Positions 12,841-38,795 of a stretch of 64,000 nucleotides of DNA are shown here, in pieces; position 1 is the stretch's first letter, and the number at the start of each line of letters is the position of its first letter. The position numbers were made by a program, and so were the translations under genes. The DNA is from Notamacropus eugenii (lineage: Eukaryota; Chordata; Mammalia; Diprotodontia; Macropodidae), in contig NC_092873.1 of assembly GCF_028372415.1 (NCBI RefSeq), positions 356,590,128 to 356,654,127 on the forward strand, read 5' to 3'. A model generated the notes under the pieces. The model was given only the letters and a program-made list of their open reading frames with translations, did not search any database and had not been told where the DNA came from.

Positions 12841-13575
12841 AAGAATCCAAAAAACTAAAAAAAAAATTGCTTTTAAAGAGCAATCACATTAGAAAGTTCA
12901 TTGTGTACCCTTGGTTGTAATCAGGAGACTTGAACTCTTTTGGAGATGAGTGATGCTATAATGAATTTAGGGGAAAGTTACAAATTGTTCCAACTAGACT
13001 GGAACAGAATCAGTAAGAGTGCCTCTATGAAATAAGTCCCAAAAGTTCAGTTGAAGTCACATTGTAGAAAGCTTTAAGAGCCAGGATGGAGAGTTGCATT
13101 TTATCTTAGAGATGATGGGGAGTCAGGTACTAAACATTTTTGAGTAGGAGGTGATGTGGTCAGGAAAAAAATGGCATCTATGTGGAGGACAGAGTGGAAA
13201 GATGAGATAATAGAAATAGGGAAGTCAGAAGGTTTTTATAATAGGTCAGCGAAGATATGATGAGGATCTGAACCAGGGCAGTGCCTTCCTGAATGGAAAG
13301 AATGGGACAATAAGCAATGTGGAGGTGGAATTCATAAGAATTAGACTAGATATGGGGAATAAGAGTGAGGGAAGAGTCAGAGATGATTCAGAGGTTGTGA
13401 ACCTGGGTGACTAGGAATACAGGGAACATGTAGGGAAGTTTAGAGGAGGAGTGATCTGAAAAAGAGGTAAAAATAGAGAAGTGGGTTTGAGTGGAAGTAA
13501 ATATAGAGGGGTAGGTTTGAGGGGGTGAAGATAGTGAGCTCTGCTTGGGACTGGTTGAGTTTGAAGGGCTGATGG
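12841..13575. other. Probable old mammal-wide interspersed repeat
   Basis: The wording (gatggggagtcaggtactaa, gagtaggaggtgatgtggtc, ggttgtgaacctgggtgact) resembles an old repeat seen in other mammals. Family and orientation not assigned. Confidence 0.35.
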
Positions 13576-13978
13576 ATTGTTGCTATTTGTCTTTCATTCT
13601 TGAAGAGGACCATGATGTCAGGAAGGTGATGCCATGACTTGCAATTGAACTGGATTTAAGTGAGGGAAGGTTGTAGAGTCACCAGCCTCACTCTCTCCTT
13701 GGGAGCCATTTGGGTCCAGTGGCAAGATATAGACCAGGGTGACTGGAGATGGCCCCAGATGCAGTGGAGGACCTGGCCTTTTTAAACTAAAGTTTTTCCC
13801 AGGTCTCAATTTGACTCATTTTGAGGGAATGCCCATTCAGTGATTAAGGTTAGGTAAGAAATGAAGCAAAGAATGGCCTCTTTTACCTAGTCAAAAAAAA
13901 TAGATCTGGGAGGGGAAGACCCGCAAAATTTCTGTCCAAAAGAGAAACAATTGCTATTTACACTCACTCTGAGTCGTC
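13576..13978 (-). repeat. RTE-tailed SINE-like element, type B head
   Basis: Inverted partner of 48243-48645, starting (as its 3' end) ttgctatttgtctttcattc, ttgaagaggaccatgatgtc, and ending ccaaaagagaaacaattgct, tttacactcactctgag. Confidence 0.75.
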
Positions 13979-14163
13979 AGGGCCCAAACAGTGATGTAGA
14001 GAAGCTTGGGTTGGGACCTATTGTTGGTCAATTAATAAGAGACAGATTTGGGTTTAAGGCATGGTCCTTAAGAAAGAAATCTAGCCCTTAAACCCCAAGA
14101 TATGTTTTGAGGTTTCAGTGATCGAAATTTATACTCCTTTGGGCAGAGCACCTGCAGGTAAAG

Positions 14164-14515
14164 GTATGTATGTATGTATGTATGTATGTATGTATGTGTG
14201 TATATATGTTCTTCGTTGCCAAAGAAGATCATGCCTTCTGAGAAATGATGACATGACTTGCATTTGACTTTATTTTGAGTGAGGGAGGGCTGTGCAGGCC
14301 ACCAGCTTCACTTCTCCTCCAGAGCCATCTGAATCCAGTGACCAGATATGCATCAGGATGACTGGAGATGACCCAGGATGAGGCAATTGAGGTTAAGTGA
14401 CTGGCCTAAGGCCACACAGCTAGTGAGAGTCAAGTGTCTGAGGTGAGATTTGAACTCAGGTCCTCCTGACTCCTGCACTGGTGCTCTATCCACTGCACCA
14501 CCTAGCTGCCCCTGG
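14164..14515 (-). repeat. RTE-tailed SINE with MAR-type head, plus (TATG)n tail
   Basis: Antisense copy. The head is at the right (tgcaccacctagctgcccc), CORE at 14390-14460 and the RTE-like tail at 14205-14370 (ttgccaaagaagatcatgcc). A TATG microsatellite (14164-14197) stands exactly where the 3' simple tail of the element should be. Confidence 0.8.
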
Positions 14516-16450
14516 TAAGCGTATGAAACTCTGTGTAGACAGAGGTAGAGGAGAAAGGGAGAGAGGGAGAGAGGAAGAGGAGGAAGGTAGGAAGTTTCAG
14601 AGCATGTTATTAATTTGATCTTAGAAATAAATGTTAGAGAAGCAGGAAGGGAACGGAGGGGAAGAGATGGTATAGTGGGTAGAGCTCTGGACTTGGAATC
14701 AGGTCCCACCTCTGACACTAGTCACTTAACCTCTGTCTGCCTCAGTTTCCTCATCTTTAAAATGTGAAGATTGAACTTAGTGACCTCTAAGGTACCTTCT
14801 GGCTCTAAATCCTGTCTTTGTGGAAGTAGCATATATAGGACTTTGCCACCAAATGAGCATGTGTGTCAATATTCCGGTGCATGGACACCTAGTTCCTTGA
14901 ATGAGGGATGATAGAGGATTGGAAAGGCACCTTTAGGTTGTGTTTATTATTATTCAGTGTCCCCTATTGTGGGTCGTGGAGAAGCACAAGCACCTAACAT
15001 ACAAACACAATTTTCTTACCCAACACTGTGGACAAATCGCCGGTACTTCTCCCAGATCCATCTGATTTCTCACCTTTATACTATCACCACACCGTGTTCC
15101 CTCACCAGGTATAGTCTGGCTTCTCCAGATGCAATAGCACCAGCTCCCTACCATTCTTCTCAAAAAGTCTGACTAAGTTCAGTCAATCCCTGGTGAAGGT
15201 GCTAATCTGATTACTTCCAGCCAGAACTAGATATTTGTTTGGCTCAACAGGAGTAGCCTTGGAAGTCTTTAGCAGGAGATACTTCCTGGGCTCTCCCCTA
15301 TTTCTGGTTCCTGCAGTTATCTCATTCTCCCCACTTAGCTGGTCATAAGGTGGTGAGAAGTAAATTAAAGATGATTCTAAGAGTTCAACCACAGGTAACT
15401 CAGGGAACAGTGGTGTCATTAAAAAAAAAGGCTTGTTAGACAAGTCAGGAGAAGAAACAAGTTTTTTGCATACTATGAATATGTTATTATTATGAAAATG
15501 AGATATTAGGAAATAGAGGAAAATATTATGAATATGAGATAAATCAATGCAGTGCTTGAAACATAGTAAATGCTTGGTATATGTTTATTGATTAATCAGT
15601 TAATTAATTCAGCAAGACTTTCAAGTAGAAGTTACTCATTTAGAAATATAAGTCTAACTTTGGGCCCAACTTTCTATCCATTATACCATGTTGCTTTTCT
15701 ATTCTACATTAGAACACAGTAATTTGTGAGTGAATGGCATCCCACCTCATATTAGATTGTAAGCTTGGTGGCAGGCGCTAAGTGTGTGCTATTTTTCCGA
15801 TTTTATCTTCCCTGGCACCCAGCATTTATCTAGTACATGGTAATTAAAATCTGTTCATTTGAATTTTGGGATTTTCAAAGGAAAACAAAAATTAGAAACC
15901 AAAATGGCACATCATTGACTAAGTTATTTGTATATGTGAAAAAAGTGTATGAATTTTTCAAATTGGTTTCAGAAGTTTTGATTCCCAGGTAGTAATTTTT
16001 CACTTCCCTGCATTCAATACAAAACAGACCCCTCAGTCCTGAGTAAACCTTAGGTGCAAGTCATTCATTTGTAAATGAATAAGATTCCGGTTGATCTTCT
16101 CCAAAGGCTTGCTTTTACAAATTTCCTAAATATCTAAAATGATTTTGATAAACGCCATGGTTTTTCTAAGACTTATTTCATGTGGTTCCACAAGATGGCA
16201 CTCTTGTAACAAGTAAAAAATAGGCTGGTCACCTTTGTGATCCAGTCTCTCTCATTTCATTGATTTTAAATAACCTTAGTTCTTTAGAACAGTTAAATCT
16301 TTGGAAAATGTACAAGCACCCAGAGAGTGCCAACCTTTGGATGCGGATTTTCCTTCCAGTTCCTTCCAGCAATTCTTTCCTTATCAGTTACCCCTTCCCC
16401 TCAAGGAAACAAACAAACAAAACACCCAAATTAAAACAAAACATGAATTT
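14516..16450. other. Intergenic with MIR and L2 pieces
   Basis: 14660-14815 is a MIR, plus; 15540-15600 and 15735-15870 are L2 tails. 14935-15470 and 15870-16450 contain nothing I recognise. Confidence 0.5.
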
Positions 16451-16454
16451 TAAG

Positions 16455-16885
16455 GAGGCAGTGTGGTACAGTGGAAAGAAAACTATTTCTTGAGTCATGA
16501 GACCAGGGATCAAATTCCACCACTGTGGCTTACCCCCTTCTCTCCCCACCGTCACCATCTGAACTTGGGCAAATCACTTCCATGAATCTGTTTCCAAAAT
16601 TGTAAAATGAGATTGAACCCCATTTGGAAGTTTTCTCGGCAGAGAAACTGGAGTGGTTTGCTGTTTCCTTCTCCAGCTCATTTTACAGAAGAAACTGAGG
16701 CAACCAGGGTTAAATGACTTGCCCAGGATTGCACAGGTAGTAAATGTTTGAGGCTGTGTTTGAATTTAGCTCTTCCTGACTCCAGGGCCAACACTCTATC
16801 CACTGCACCACCTAGTTGCCCTAAGCGGGGTGGATTGGATGGCCTCTAAGATTCCTTTCAGCTCTAAAGCTATACTCTGTTGTGG
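16455..16885. repeat. MIR split by an antisense MAR1
   Basis: MIR start 16455-16620 (plus), MAR1 16620-16822 (minus, ttttctcggcagagaaactg ... ccactgcaccacctagttgc), MIR end 16823-16885 (ggattggatggcctctaaga). Confidence 0.75.
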
Positions 16886-18134
16886 CCCTATAATTTCAGT
16901 CTAAGCAGATATGGCACTCCTGTTCAGTCTTCTGTGGATTAGCTGTACTCTTCTGATAAGGGCGCTTATCTGCACTTGACTGTATGAAGAGTGGGGCAAA
17001 GTTAACTTGGCTACAAGGAATTCTAAAGTCCTCTCTGCAGAGTCCAGGCTCCGGCATGCTGCAACAGAAATGCAGAATGAGGGTGTTCTTTCATTTCATT
17101 CAATTAATCATGCTACTTGGCATCATATATCTAGGGACCTAAGTGAAATGACTTGCTCAAGGTCTCACACACACTAAGCATAGCCAGGATTTGAATTAAA
17201 GTCTTCCAGCTCCATTTCCAATGCACTTATCACTATGCCCCACTTATGCACTATGCTCATCTAATTTCCTTTGATTTAAGAAGGGACATTCCATGCTATG
17301 TTCCATGAAGGGAATCTTAAACACAGGTGCTGGCTAGGGTTCTGTGGGGGTCTTTCAAAGTGGATATTGTTGTATTAGATAGTGTTATAGCCTGATTAGA
17401 TATTGTTATCAACTGTTTGTTTTGTTACTTGAACCTATATCTTAGTCTAGTACTTTTATCTTCAATTTTCATTTGTCTTCAGTGTTATGTTTGTTACGAG
17501 CCATAACAGAGAGTGTTATCTATTATAGTTGTTACCATCCATCCATGGAACTCTCATTACATTTGTAATCAAAGGAGAAGCATAAAAGTGGAAAAGAGTT
17601 TATTACAATCTCTTCCATCTTCAAACTTATTGCCCAAATATTTAATAATTCTATTAAATATTGCAGATGACCAAATCCTCTCCCCTTACCAAGTCCCATG
17701 GATCATTAATTACAAATACATTTTACTTTATTTTTATTTTCCTTGTATTTATGTCATTAACATTTTATTACTTGATCAAGGAGACATGCAATTTTCAAAA
17801 TATGAAAAGTAGACTTCAAAAAAGTTGAAATCCCCTAATTTAAGGACATAAAAATACCTAAAAAAACCAAACTCATGCTTTTGGTTTCACTCCCTTTACT
17901 GATACAAATGGACACTTACTCTGGAACTTACACAGTCTTAGAACTAAATTAAGTGAGTCATCAGGAATTTGAGAATCTCACCCTACATCAAACATGTCAG
18001 AAGCAAGATTCAAACCCCAGTTCTTCTGCTTTCAAGGCCAGCTATCTACTACGCCATGTTGCCTCTTATCAAGAACAGCCATCATTTCTTAATATATAAT
18101 GTCAAGAAATTCCTTTTAATGCAATTGGCTGTTT
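16886..18134. other. Intergenic with two antisense MIR fragments
   Basis: 17090-17245 and 17940-18065 carry MIR words in antisense. The rest is unassigned and AT-rich. Confidence 0.5.
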
Positions 18135-19350
18135 AGAGAATGTTATGGTATGCAGGAGAGCAGCGTAAGCCTTACTATACTCTCTGCTCTGGTCTGAGCA
18201 AACCTGGAGTATTTGTTCATTTCTGGGCCTTACATTTTAAGGACATTAATAAACTGGTTGTTCAGAAAAGGGCCACCAGTATTTTGAAAGTGTCTTGAGT
18301 TTCATATGAAAACTGGTTAAAAGGAACTAACTGGGGATACTTAGCCTGGAAAAGAAAACACTTAGGGACATGTTGGCTATCTTCAATTATTGGAAGTCAC
18401 TCTCTTTTAATACTACCTCCTTTCCTCCTTCCCCCACATCCAATCAATTGGCAAATATTGTCATTTCTACCTTGCAGCATCTCTCAAACATGTTCCTTTC
18501 TTTTCTGTGACACTGTCATCACCAGAACCGTTATCATTTCACACCTGGAATAGTGAAATATTTTAGAGGTTGGTTCCCTTGCCTCAAGTCTCTCCCCCCT
18601 CCAATTGATCTTCTTTAAGCAATAAGTCTGACCATGTCACCTCTCCCCCCTGCTCAACTCCAATTACTTTGGTCCCTATTATCTTCAAGACCAAATATAA
18701 AATCCTCGGTTTGCCTTTTAAAGCCCTTTATAACCTGGTCCCTTCCTTTGTTTCCACTTGTCTAACTCCATATATTGCTCCTCTCCACCATTCCACCTAC
18801 CATATATTCTGCTTTCTATTGATACCGGTCTTCTGGATGTTCCTCACACTATATACTCCATCTCCTGTCTCCAAGCATTTTCACTTGCTGACCCCATGCC
18901 TAGGACTCTTTCCCACCTCATCTCCTTCCAAAATTCCCTGGTCTTCCTTCAAGTCTCACCTAAAGTCCCACCTTTGGCAAGAAGTTTTTCCTGATCTTCC
19001 TTAATGTCAGTGCCTCCCCTCTGTTGATTTTCTCCAGTTTATCTTGTATGTCTCTTCTCTTATAATTAGTTGTTTGTTAATTGTCTCCCCTGTTAGATAA
19101 TGAGCTCCTTGAGAACAGGTACCTGTCCTTTGCCTTTTTTTGTATCTCTGGTGCTTAGCAGAATGCCTAACCCATAACAGAAGTTGAATAAATGCTTGCT
19201 GACTAAGGTCAGGAGGTGGTAGTTTCCTTCTCAGAGGTGGTCTTTAAGTTTGGAAAACTTCTTCTTGGGTATATTGAGAGAAAATTCTTATTCTGGTATG
19301 GATTGTATTAAATGATTTCTAGACATTTTCCAATTCTGAACAGTTTATGA
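18135..19350 (+). mobile_element. CR1/L3-type LINE 3' end interrupted by an L2
   Basis: CR1 left part 18135-18398 (ctgctctggtctgagcaaac; agcctggaaaagaaaacact; cttcaattattggaag). L2 18399-19205, an 800-bp 3' fragment (ttctacctt...aagtctgaccatgtcacctc...aataaatgcttgctgact). CR1 right part 19206-19350 (ggtatggattgtattaaatg; tgattctatgaa). Confidence 0.72.
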
Positions 19351-19577
19351 TTCTATGAAATTCATTTAAAAATAAACTCAGAAGCAACTCCCTAAGCTTT
19401 TATTCTTCCCAACCTCCAGTCTTATTGTAGACTCCTTTGGGTTTTAAAATGTTATCCCTTTTTATGACAAATGGAATTGAATATATGAAACCTATCAATA
19501 TACCATCACATTTGTAATCATGTCTCAAAGTTAAAGAACTAATACACAGAATAACTAATGATGAAAGTTAGTACAAC

Positions 19578-19583
19578 TTTTAA
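19578..19583 (-). terminator. KRT12: Possible KRT12 poly(A) signal (ATTAAA)
   Basis: ATTAAA on the minus strand, about 440 nt beyond the stop codon, is the best hexamer I see. A CATAAA variant lies slightly nearer the gene. Either could be used. Confidence 0.4.
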
Positions 19584-20023
19584 TAAAATCAGTTTAAAAA
19601 CTTTTATGATTTTTTTCCCAAAGAAGTTACAAATGTTTACATTTGTGTAGCTTAACAGATAATAGCATCAATTAAGTAAACTTGATTGTTTGTTCTTCAC
19701 CTCTTTAACATTCATTCCCTTACTATGTCCCTCAGCTACCAGAAATATGTGCATTAAAGGCCTTTTCTAAGTACAGAAGACGAAAAGGCAAAATCTATTT
19801 GTTAAAAGATCACATTGGCTTCCATTAGTATATTCCTTGCCACAAAAAGACAACCAAAGGAGACTAGAACTCATTTTCTTTACAACAATATAAGAAGGGA
19901 TTAAAAGAAACAGAGAATGAGTTAGCAAATAAAAACCAAGAGCCCTCAAATCACAATATTTCTTCTTGTGAATTTCTCCTTCTTGATTCAGGAGCCAATC
20001 ATTTGGAGCTAACTTCTGGTGTC

Positions 20024-33312
<13,289 letters not shown>

Positions 33313-33383
33313 GTTATCGATGCAGAGATCACTCGGTTGGCAAAATGGAGAAGAAGAGGGGCAAAATAGGCCAAGATGTGTAG

Positions 33384-33398
33384 CCTTTTATAGCCAAT
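33384..33398 (-). promoter_or_regulatory. KRT12: KRT12 core promoter: TATA box with adjacent CCAAT-type motif
   Basis: On the minus strand TATAAAAGG lies at 33392-33384, 72 bp upstream of the ATG, directly preceded by ATTGG (33398-33394), an inverted CCAAT. Transcription should start near 33361, giving a 5' UTR of about 50 nt. The start site is inferred. Confidence 0.75.
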
Positions 33399-33654
33399 GA
33401 AGTAGGTGTCACAGTTGTCAAGTCCAAACCTGCTCACAACAATAAAATTCAACCCTTTATTTTTCTTTTGTCAGCTCAGCATCCCCTGACCAAATTAAGT
33501 CATATGTGCAGGTGGAAATTGTTTATTGGTGCAAAACTAAGGGTGCCCACTAGGTATTTGTTTGACAAAGAGATTTGGGTGGGGTAGAATTTGCTTGTCA
33601 GAAGGAATTCCCTCATCCTTGCACAGACAATGTGTTGCTTTACTAATATCACCC

Positions 33655-34225
33655 AAACCTCTATCTCATTCATATTTAACATCCTTTACAACCTGGTCCC
33701 TTCCTAAAGTTCATCTTCTTAGACTTTACTACCCTCTAAGTACTCTATGATCCAGTGACAGTGGCCTCCTTGTTGTTAGCATCATTCTCCACCTGCCCCC
33801 TCCTTGCCTTTGCATTCATTGGCCCCTGCACCTGAAATGCTTTCATCCCTAACATGTGCCTCTCATTTTCCCTTGGTTTCCTTTGACATCCAGCTCAAAG
33901 TACACCTTCTGCTGGTCCTTCCTAGTTTTCCTCAATTGCTAGGTCCTTCCTTTTTCATACCACCTTCCATCTACTCTGTGTGTATCTTGTACGTACCTTG
34001 ACATTTTTGTGTTGTCTTGCCCATTAAAATGTGATCTCCCTCAGGGCAAGGACTATTTTTTTTTTGCTTTTTAAAAAATTTTTCAGCATTTAAGACAATG
34101 CCTCATCGATTTAAAGAGCTAAATGCTTGATGATTGACTATTTTCTTTCTCTTGTGTCCCAGAGACTAGCATAGCTTATTGCATACAGTAAGTAGGTATT
34201 TAATAAACATTTTTTGAATGAATGA
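33655..34225 (+). mobile_element. L2 LINE 3' fragment upstream of KRT12
   Basis: tttacaacctggtcccttcc, gatccagtgacagtggcctc, then cctcagggcaaggactattt and the L2 end with ttgaatgaatgaa. It begins about 260 bp upstream of the KRT12 TATA box. Confidence 0.78.
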
Positions 34226-34299
34226 ATATATAGTGCACAAAGATAACAAAGTGAGCTATTGAATGTTTTAAAGTAACTTAAGTTTGTGTTAGGATGAAA

Positions 34300-34690
34300 T
34301 ACTCAAGTCAACAAGCATTTATTACATATTTACCACATGTCAGACGTACTAAGCTCTGGGGATAAAAAGAAAGGTAAAACATTGTCCTTGCTATCAAGAG
34401 TTTACAACTGAATCAAAACCTGAACTCTGTTTTCTTTCCAAAACTGCCTTGTCCTTCTCAGCTTCCCAGTTTCTATTAATTGCATAGACCATCATTCTAA
34501 TAACTTAGTTTCAAAACCTAAAAGTCATCTTTGATATTCCCTTTCATTCCTATACCCAAGCAATCTCCAAGTCTGTCAATTATATGTCCATAACATCTCT
34601 CAAACCTTTTCCTGTCTTTTTACTCCCATAGCTTTCACAGTCTCATTTTACCTACTCTACAGTCCAGATAAGACCAGCTAGCTGATCCCT
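34300..34690. repeat. L2-derived segments
   Basis: 34305-34425 is an antisense L2-type tail (caacaagcatttattacata). 34440-34680 is an L2 piece, plus (caagcaatctccaagtctgt). Confidence 0.55.
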
Positions 34691-37494
34691 AAATTGATAT
34701 GCCATCTCTTGCTTCCATACATTTTTAACCAGCAGAATGCATTGCTTGCTACTAACCATGTATAATTTATAATAAGAATCAGGTGCTGGAAAAAGCTGTC
34801 TTCACCCTGGTGGTTGTATACTCCATCCAGCACTACGGAGAATTCTGGGGAAATACCCATCAAGTTTCATGACTCCCATATGATTGTAGAATTCCGTCCC
34901 CTAATTCTGCCCATTTATGGTGGCACACTCAATCATTAGTCTAAATGATGTGGTCAGTGTGGATTTATCCAGCCAGAAGGAACAAGGATGAACTAACATT
35001 CAATCAGAACAATTCTCAAGTGCCATTTTACCAGAAACATTTCTCTTCACAATGGCAGTATTTCACTGAGCTCTAGTTAGGGAGCAAGGCACAATGGAGT
35101 TGGCCATGTAGACAAGCACACTTGATGTATAGAGCTTTTGCTTATAGGTATAGAATCAATTAAATAAATACATCAGTTTATTGTACCAAATCAAATAAAG
35201 TAATGATTTTATGGCTACACTTAGTTCCTTCCAGATTATGGCCTCCCATTAAAAAAGACATAGTTCTCATGTTTAGCTTGGCTAGAAGCTTTCCCAAAGT
35301 TGTTTCTGTCATAGCTCCTAAGAGATCACAGCCACATTAGTTGAGAGTTCAGGAACTCAGAGTAATTTGCCTTCACTTCATTTTGCAGAATGAAGGTCCT
35401 TTGAATATTTTCTTTTTCATTCTTGAATGATTCACTCTGACTACTTCTCCAGCCTCTTGCACTTCATTTTTCTTCTGGGGACCCGAATCTTGCCCAGAGG
35501 AATCATAGTCTTATCATAGGAGGCTGGTACTTTGGCCATATCCGGCCTTCTATGTCCTGCTCACCATTTTGGTTCCCTGGATTTTCTTCCTTTGTGTTCA
35601 GGTTTTCCTGCTGGCCAAAAATTATATGTCCTTCTCTATCTTTTCGGTTTGACAGCTCAGTTTGGCCACTCTCCCTTCTTTTCCCTACCCCAGTAGTCAT
35701 GGCAAGAAAAGCTGGTGGAGTTTAAGCCATCTCCCACTCTTAGAATCTACTTCCTCCTTTTGCTAAGCTGTCAAAGCCTTTCTCTTTCTTCAAAGCTCCT
35801 ATGTGAAAATTTCCTTGATTCTCCCCATTGGAAATATTCTCAATTGTGTCCCCATCATTGGATCATGTATTACATATCATGTCTTCAAAGAAATTTATGA
35901 CTAAAGAAGAAGATGGATGTACAGCAAGAGGATCACAGGTGTATTGCTTTTGTGACTCAGGGATATCCTTGTGATATCAGGAAAAGACATAGAAAACTCT
36001 TACCATATTCCCTTGTGGAACACTTATGGAAGGGGAAGAATTCACAAAATGATCAGGCATACATACCTTTAATCCTGCATCATTGGAAGCAATATCCACA
36101 TCACTCAGATAATAGTTCTATTTGACTTTGAATATCTGAGGTACTTTTCAAAGGAAAATGCAAAACTTCAGCCCCAACTCTGCTAAATATGTATAGGTAC
36201 ATGCATACATGCATATGCACACACAAAAGAGGCATAAGTATATATGCAGATTTACATACACAGTACATTCTGGCCAACATTTTGCATTCTGCTTCTCAAG
36301 TTATTGGAGTTGACTGAACTTACTTTTCCTTAATCCTTAGTGGTTGAAAAATGTCCTTTCAGACTCATTTAACTTTAATAAAGTTGACACCATAGACATT
36401 TTGATGAAAATTTGTTCTGAATCTCATTATGTTCAGTGAACAGACACACATTACAACCAAAAAGCAAATGTCAGTGGAAACCTCCTTGAGTACTGTTTTT
36501 GCATAATAGAAATCAATTAGCTCTCTCTCTCTCTCTTTTTTTTTTTACAGCTTTGAGAGATGAAAAGAATTGTTTCTGACAACTTGACAACTTTAGACTT
36601 ATATGTATATTGCAATAGACTGGTGGAATTTTAAGTGGAAGAAAGACTTGTGTTGGAGTTACAGAGAGGAGCAGTAAGTTTAATTTGAGAATCCACAGCT
36701 TCCTTCAAAAGTTTACATAATCTTTGGCTAACTAAAAAAAATTTGCTTAAGAGCAAATGGTATCCTAATTAGAGAAAGTTGTTAATATGATATTGACAGA
36801 ACAGTAGAAAGGTCAATGGACCTTGAGTCTCACTGAGGTGAAACAATTTGCTAAAGGTCAATAGCCAATGAGTGGTTCAGAAACCAGGATTTGTACCCAG
36901 GTCATCAAATTGCAAATTAATCAGTCTTATTATCACCCCAGGATTTATCTATGTGGTACAAAAACTGATCAGTCATTTTGAGGACAAAGTGGCCATATGT
37001 GTATTCTAATTTTAAAGATGGTGAGTATTCAGGCACTCAACTTATTACATTATTTATTTGACTTTCATTCTTCTTTTCCAACTCTGCTGGGATCTGTATA
37101 ACATTAAACTTTTCAGAACTAAAGTGGGGAAGAAAAATTCTCCCATTCCCACACAGAGCCTAGACATAGATCTGACCATCTGTATTCCAAGAGGATTAAT
37201 TAACATAAAACTATCACATATTTTAATAGTAACCACAGTGAATGGTAAAGCTGCCTATTCTCAAGAATCTCAAAGAATTTTGCTAAAATCTATGGCTATA
37301 TATACCTATATTAAGTAATAATAAGGTCAAAGTTTCTTATTTTATAGATGAGGCAGGAAGGGCAAATGAATGAAGTTGCATTTTCCCAATTATCTTTGTT
37401 GGATATTGGAGGTTAAAACTCTATCATCTAGTTCTTAGACCTCTGTGTAGATATGACCACATTCCCTGGAAGTTAACACTGAGGAAACTGAAGG
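34691..37494. other. KRT12-KRT20 spacer, largely unassigned
   Basis: A 2.8-kb block with few recognisable repeats: an antisense MIR at 36820-36930 and a (TC)n/T tract at 36520-36548. A 65-codon open frame (35503-35700, minus) was noted but not assigned. Any shared keratin regulatory element would most likely lie here, but none can be identified by eye. Confidence 0.5.
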
Positions 37495-37700
37495 TTTCAC
37501 AATTTAAAACAATTGTAGAGAAATCTTTATTTTGGTGAAAAAGAGTTGAGTTGGAGAATTGGGCTGAATCTAATACTATGAAATCCATTAGAGATAAATG
37601 TAAAGTCTAACATATAAATTCAAAGAATTAACTTCACAAGTATAGGATGTCAATGTGTGTATCTAATGAATGGTAAATGAAGATGCTAACACCAGGTTAT
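37495..37700 (+). mobile_element. CR1/L3-type LINE fragment
   Basis: ttgggctgaatctaatacta, tgaaatccattagagataaa and ttcacaagtataggatg match the same block in the CR1 copies at 3.9 kb and 20.7 kb. Confidence 0.65.
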
Positions 37701-37810
37701 ATCTGGTCAACATTTGGTAACAACAGTTTAATTTCAGCTGAGGATCAACATACATCCACATGAAACTACTATAAAGAAAAGGATGTCAACTAATCTTTGA
37801 AACCTGAACA

Positions 37811-38040
37811 AATGCACCATCTAGTTAATTCCCATACCATCTACAAAATGACCATGCTCAAACCTTCCTTTTGTTTAAGAGTAGTACAAAGAATCCTCAG
37901 TGCATCTAATCTATTTATTTGTCATACCATTTACCTCTAAGCATTGAAAAGATAGTTGTCTCTAAGTTAAATGTGTAAAGGTAAGAATATTTACATTCTC
38001 AGTTCACAAAACAAAATAATCACAAGTCATTGAATCACAT
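37811..38040. repeat. KRT20 3'-flank copy of the segment also found in intron 7
   Basis: Partner of 39735-40170, ending next to the probable KRT20 poly(A) signal. Whether this is a local duplication or two copies of an unlisted repeat cannot be told by eye. Confidence 0.6.
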
Positions 38041-38042
38041 GG

Positions 38043-38048
38043 TTTATT
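38043..38048 (-). terminator. KRT20: Probable KRT20 poly(A) signal (AATAAA)
   Basis: AATAAA on the minus strand about 650 nt past the stop, followed by a GT/T-rich stretch (tgacttgtgattattttg). A second AATAAA at 38488-38483 lies nearer the stop and could be an earlier alternative. Confidence 0.55.
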
Positions 38049-38697
38049 GACAAGAGTATAAGGAAAGTCATTATTTCACTTTGTGAGAGGCGAGGGTCCT
38101 TGATAATTTCTTAGATGCTTATTCCAAATAAGGTGTTTTGCATCTTTCAGTCACCTAAGTATGTGCCATGAGTCAAATCCTTAAGAATATGCCATGTTAG
38201 GTGGGTGAGGGGCAAGGGATAGAAATTTAATTCAGAGAAGGTAGAAAGATCCAGACTTCTGGAATTTGGTAAGATCATTGGAGAAATGGGCATGACTAGG
38301 AAACAAAACTACAGAAAAACATTACATGTACTTTTGTGGGGAAAAAAACTAAAGAGAGATTTCTCTTCTATTTATGTTTGTATCTATAAAATTAGCTTTT
38401 TTCATAGTTAGAAGGTCCACAACTTTCAGTCAAGGAAGCAGCAAAGATGCTTTAAATTTCCTTTCACTGATTGTACTAACAGTTTATTTGCAATATTCTT
38501 GCAAATGTTCTGAGTGAAGAAGGGTATTTGGAGGGCAGTGAAAAAAATCCCATAGAAGAGTATGATTAATGAGTTTCTTATCTCTTGTTATCATAAAACA
38601 TCCATCAGGCTTTCTGAAAGCTAATTTCCTAATAGAACGCTGTCAAGTTTGATCAAATTTTTCCGACTTGTTGAACTCGCCTTCTTTGTGTAGTTGG

Positions 38698-38795
38698 TTA
38701 TACACTTTCTTCTATTTCTCTGACTTGAGATGACACAACCTTGCCATCGACTACTTCTTCCACAACTGTCTTAATCTTCCTGATTTTCTTTACTT
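38698..38795 (-). CDS. KRT20: KRT20 exon 8: C-terminal tail and stop
   Basis: The acceptor is CTCATCCAG. The exon encodes [20 protein letters not shown], then [12 protein letters not shown] and TAA, close to the human K20 end ([20 protein letters not shown], from memory). Confidence 0.95.

Noticed and set aside
14200-14515. Possible tRNA gene in the SINE heads
   Set aside because: SINE heads derive from tRNA-like promoters, but no cloverleaf with anticodon arm could be drawn here.
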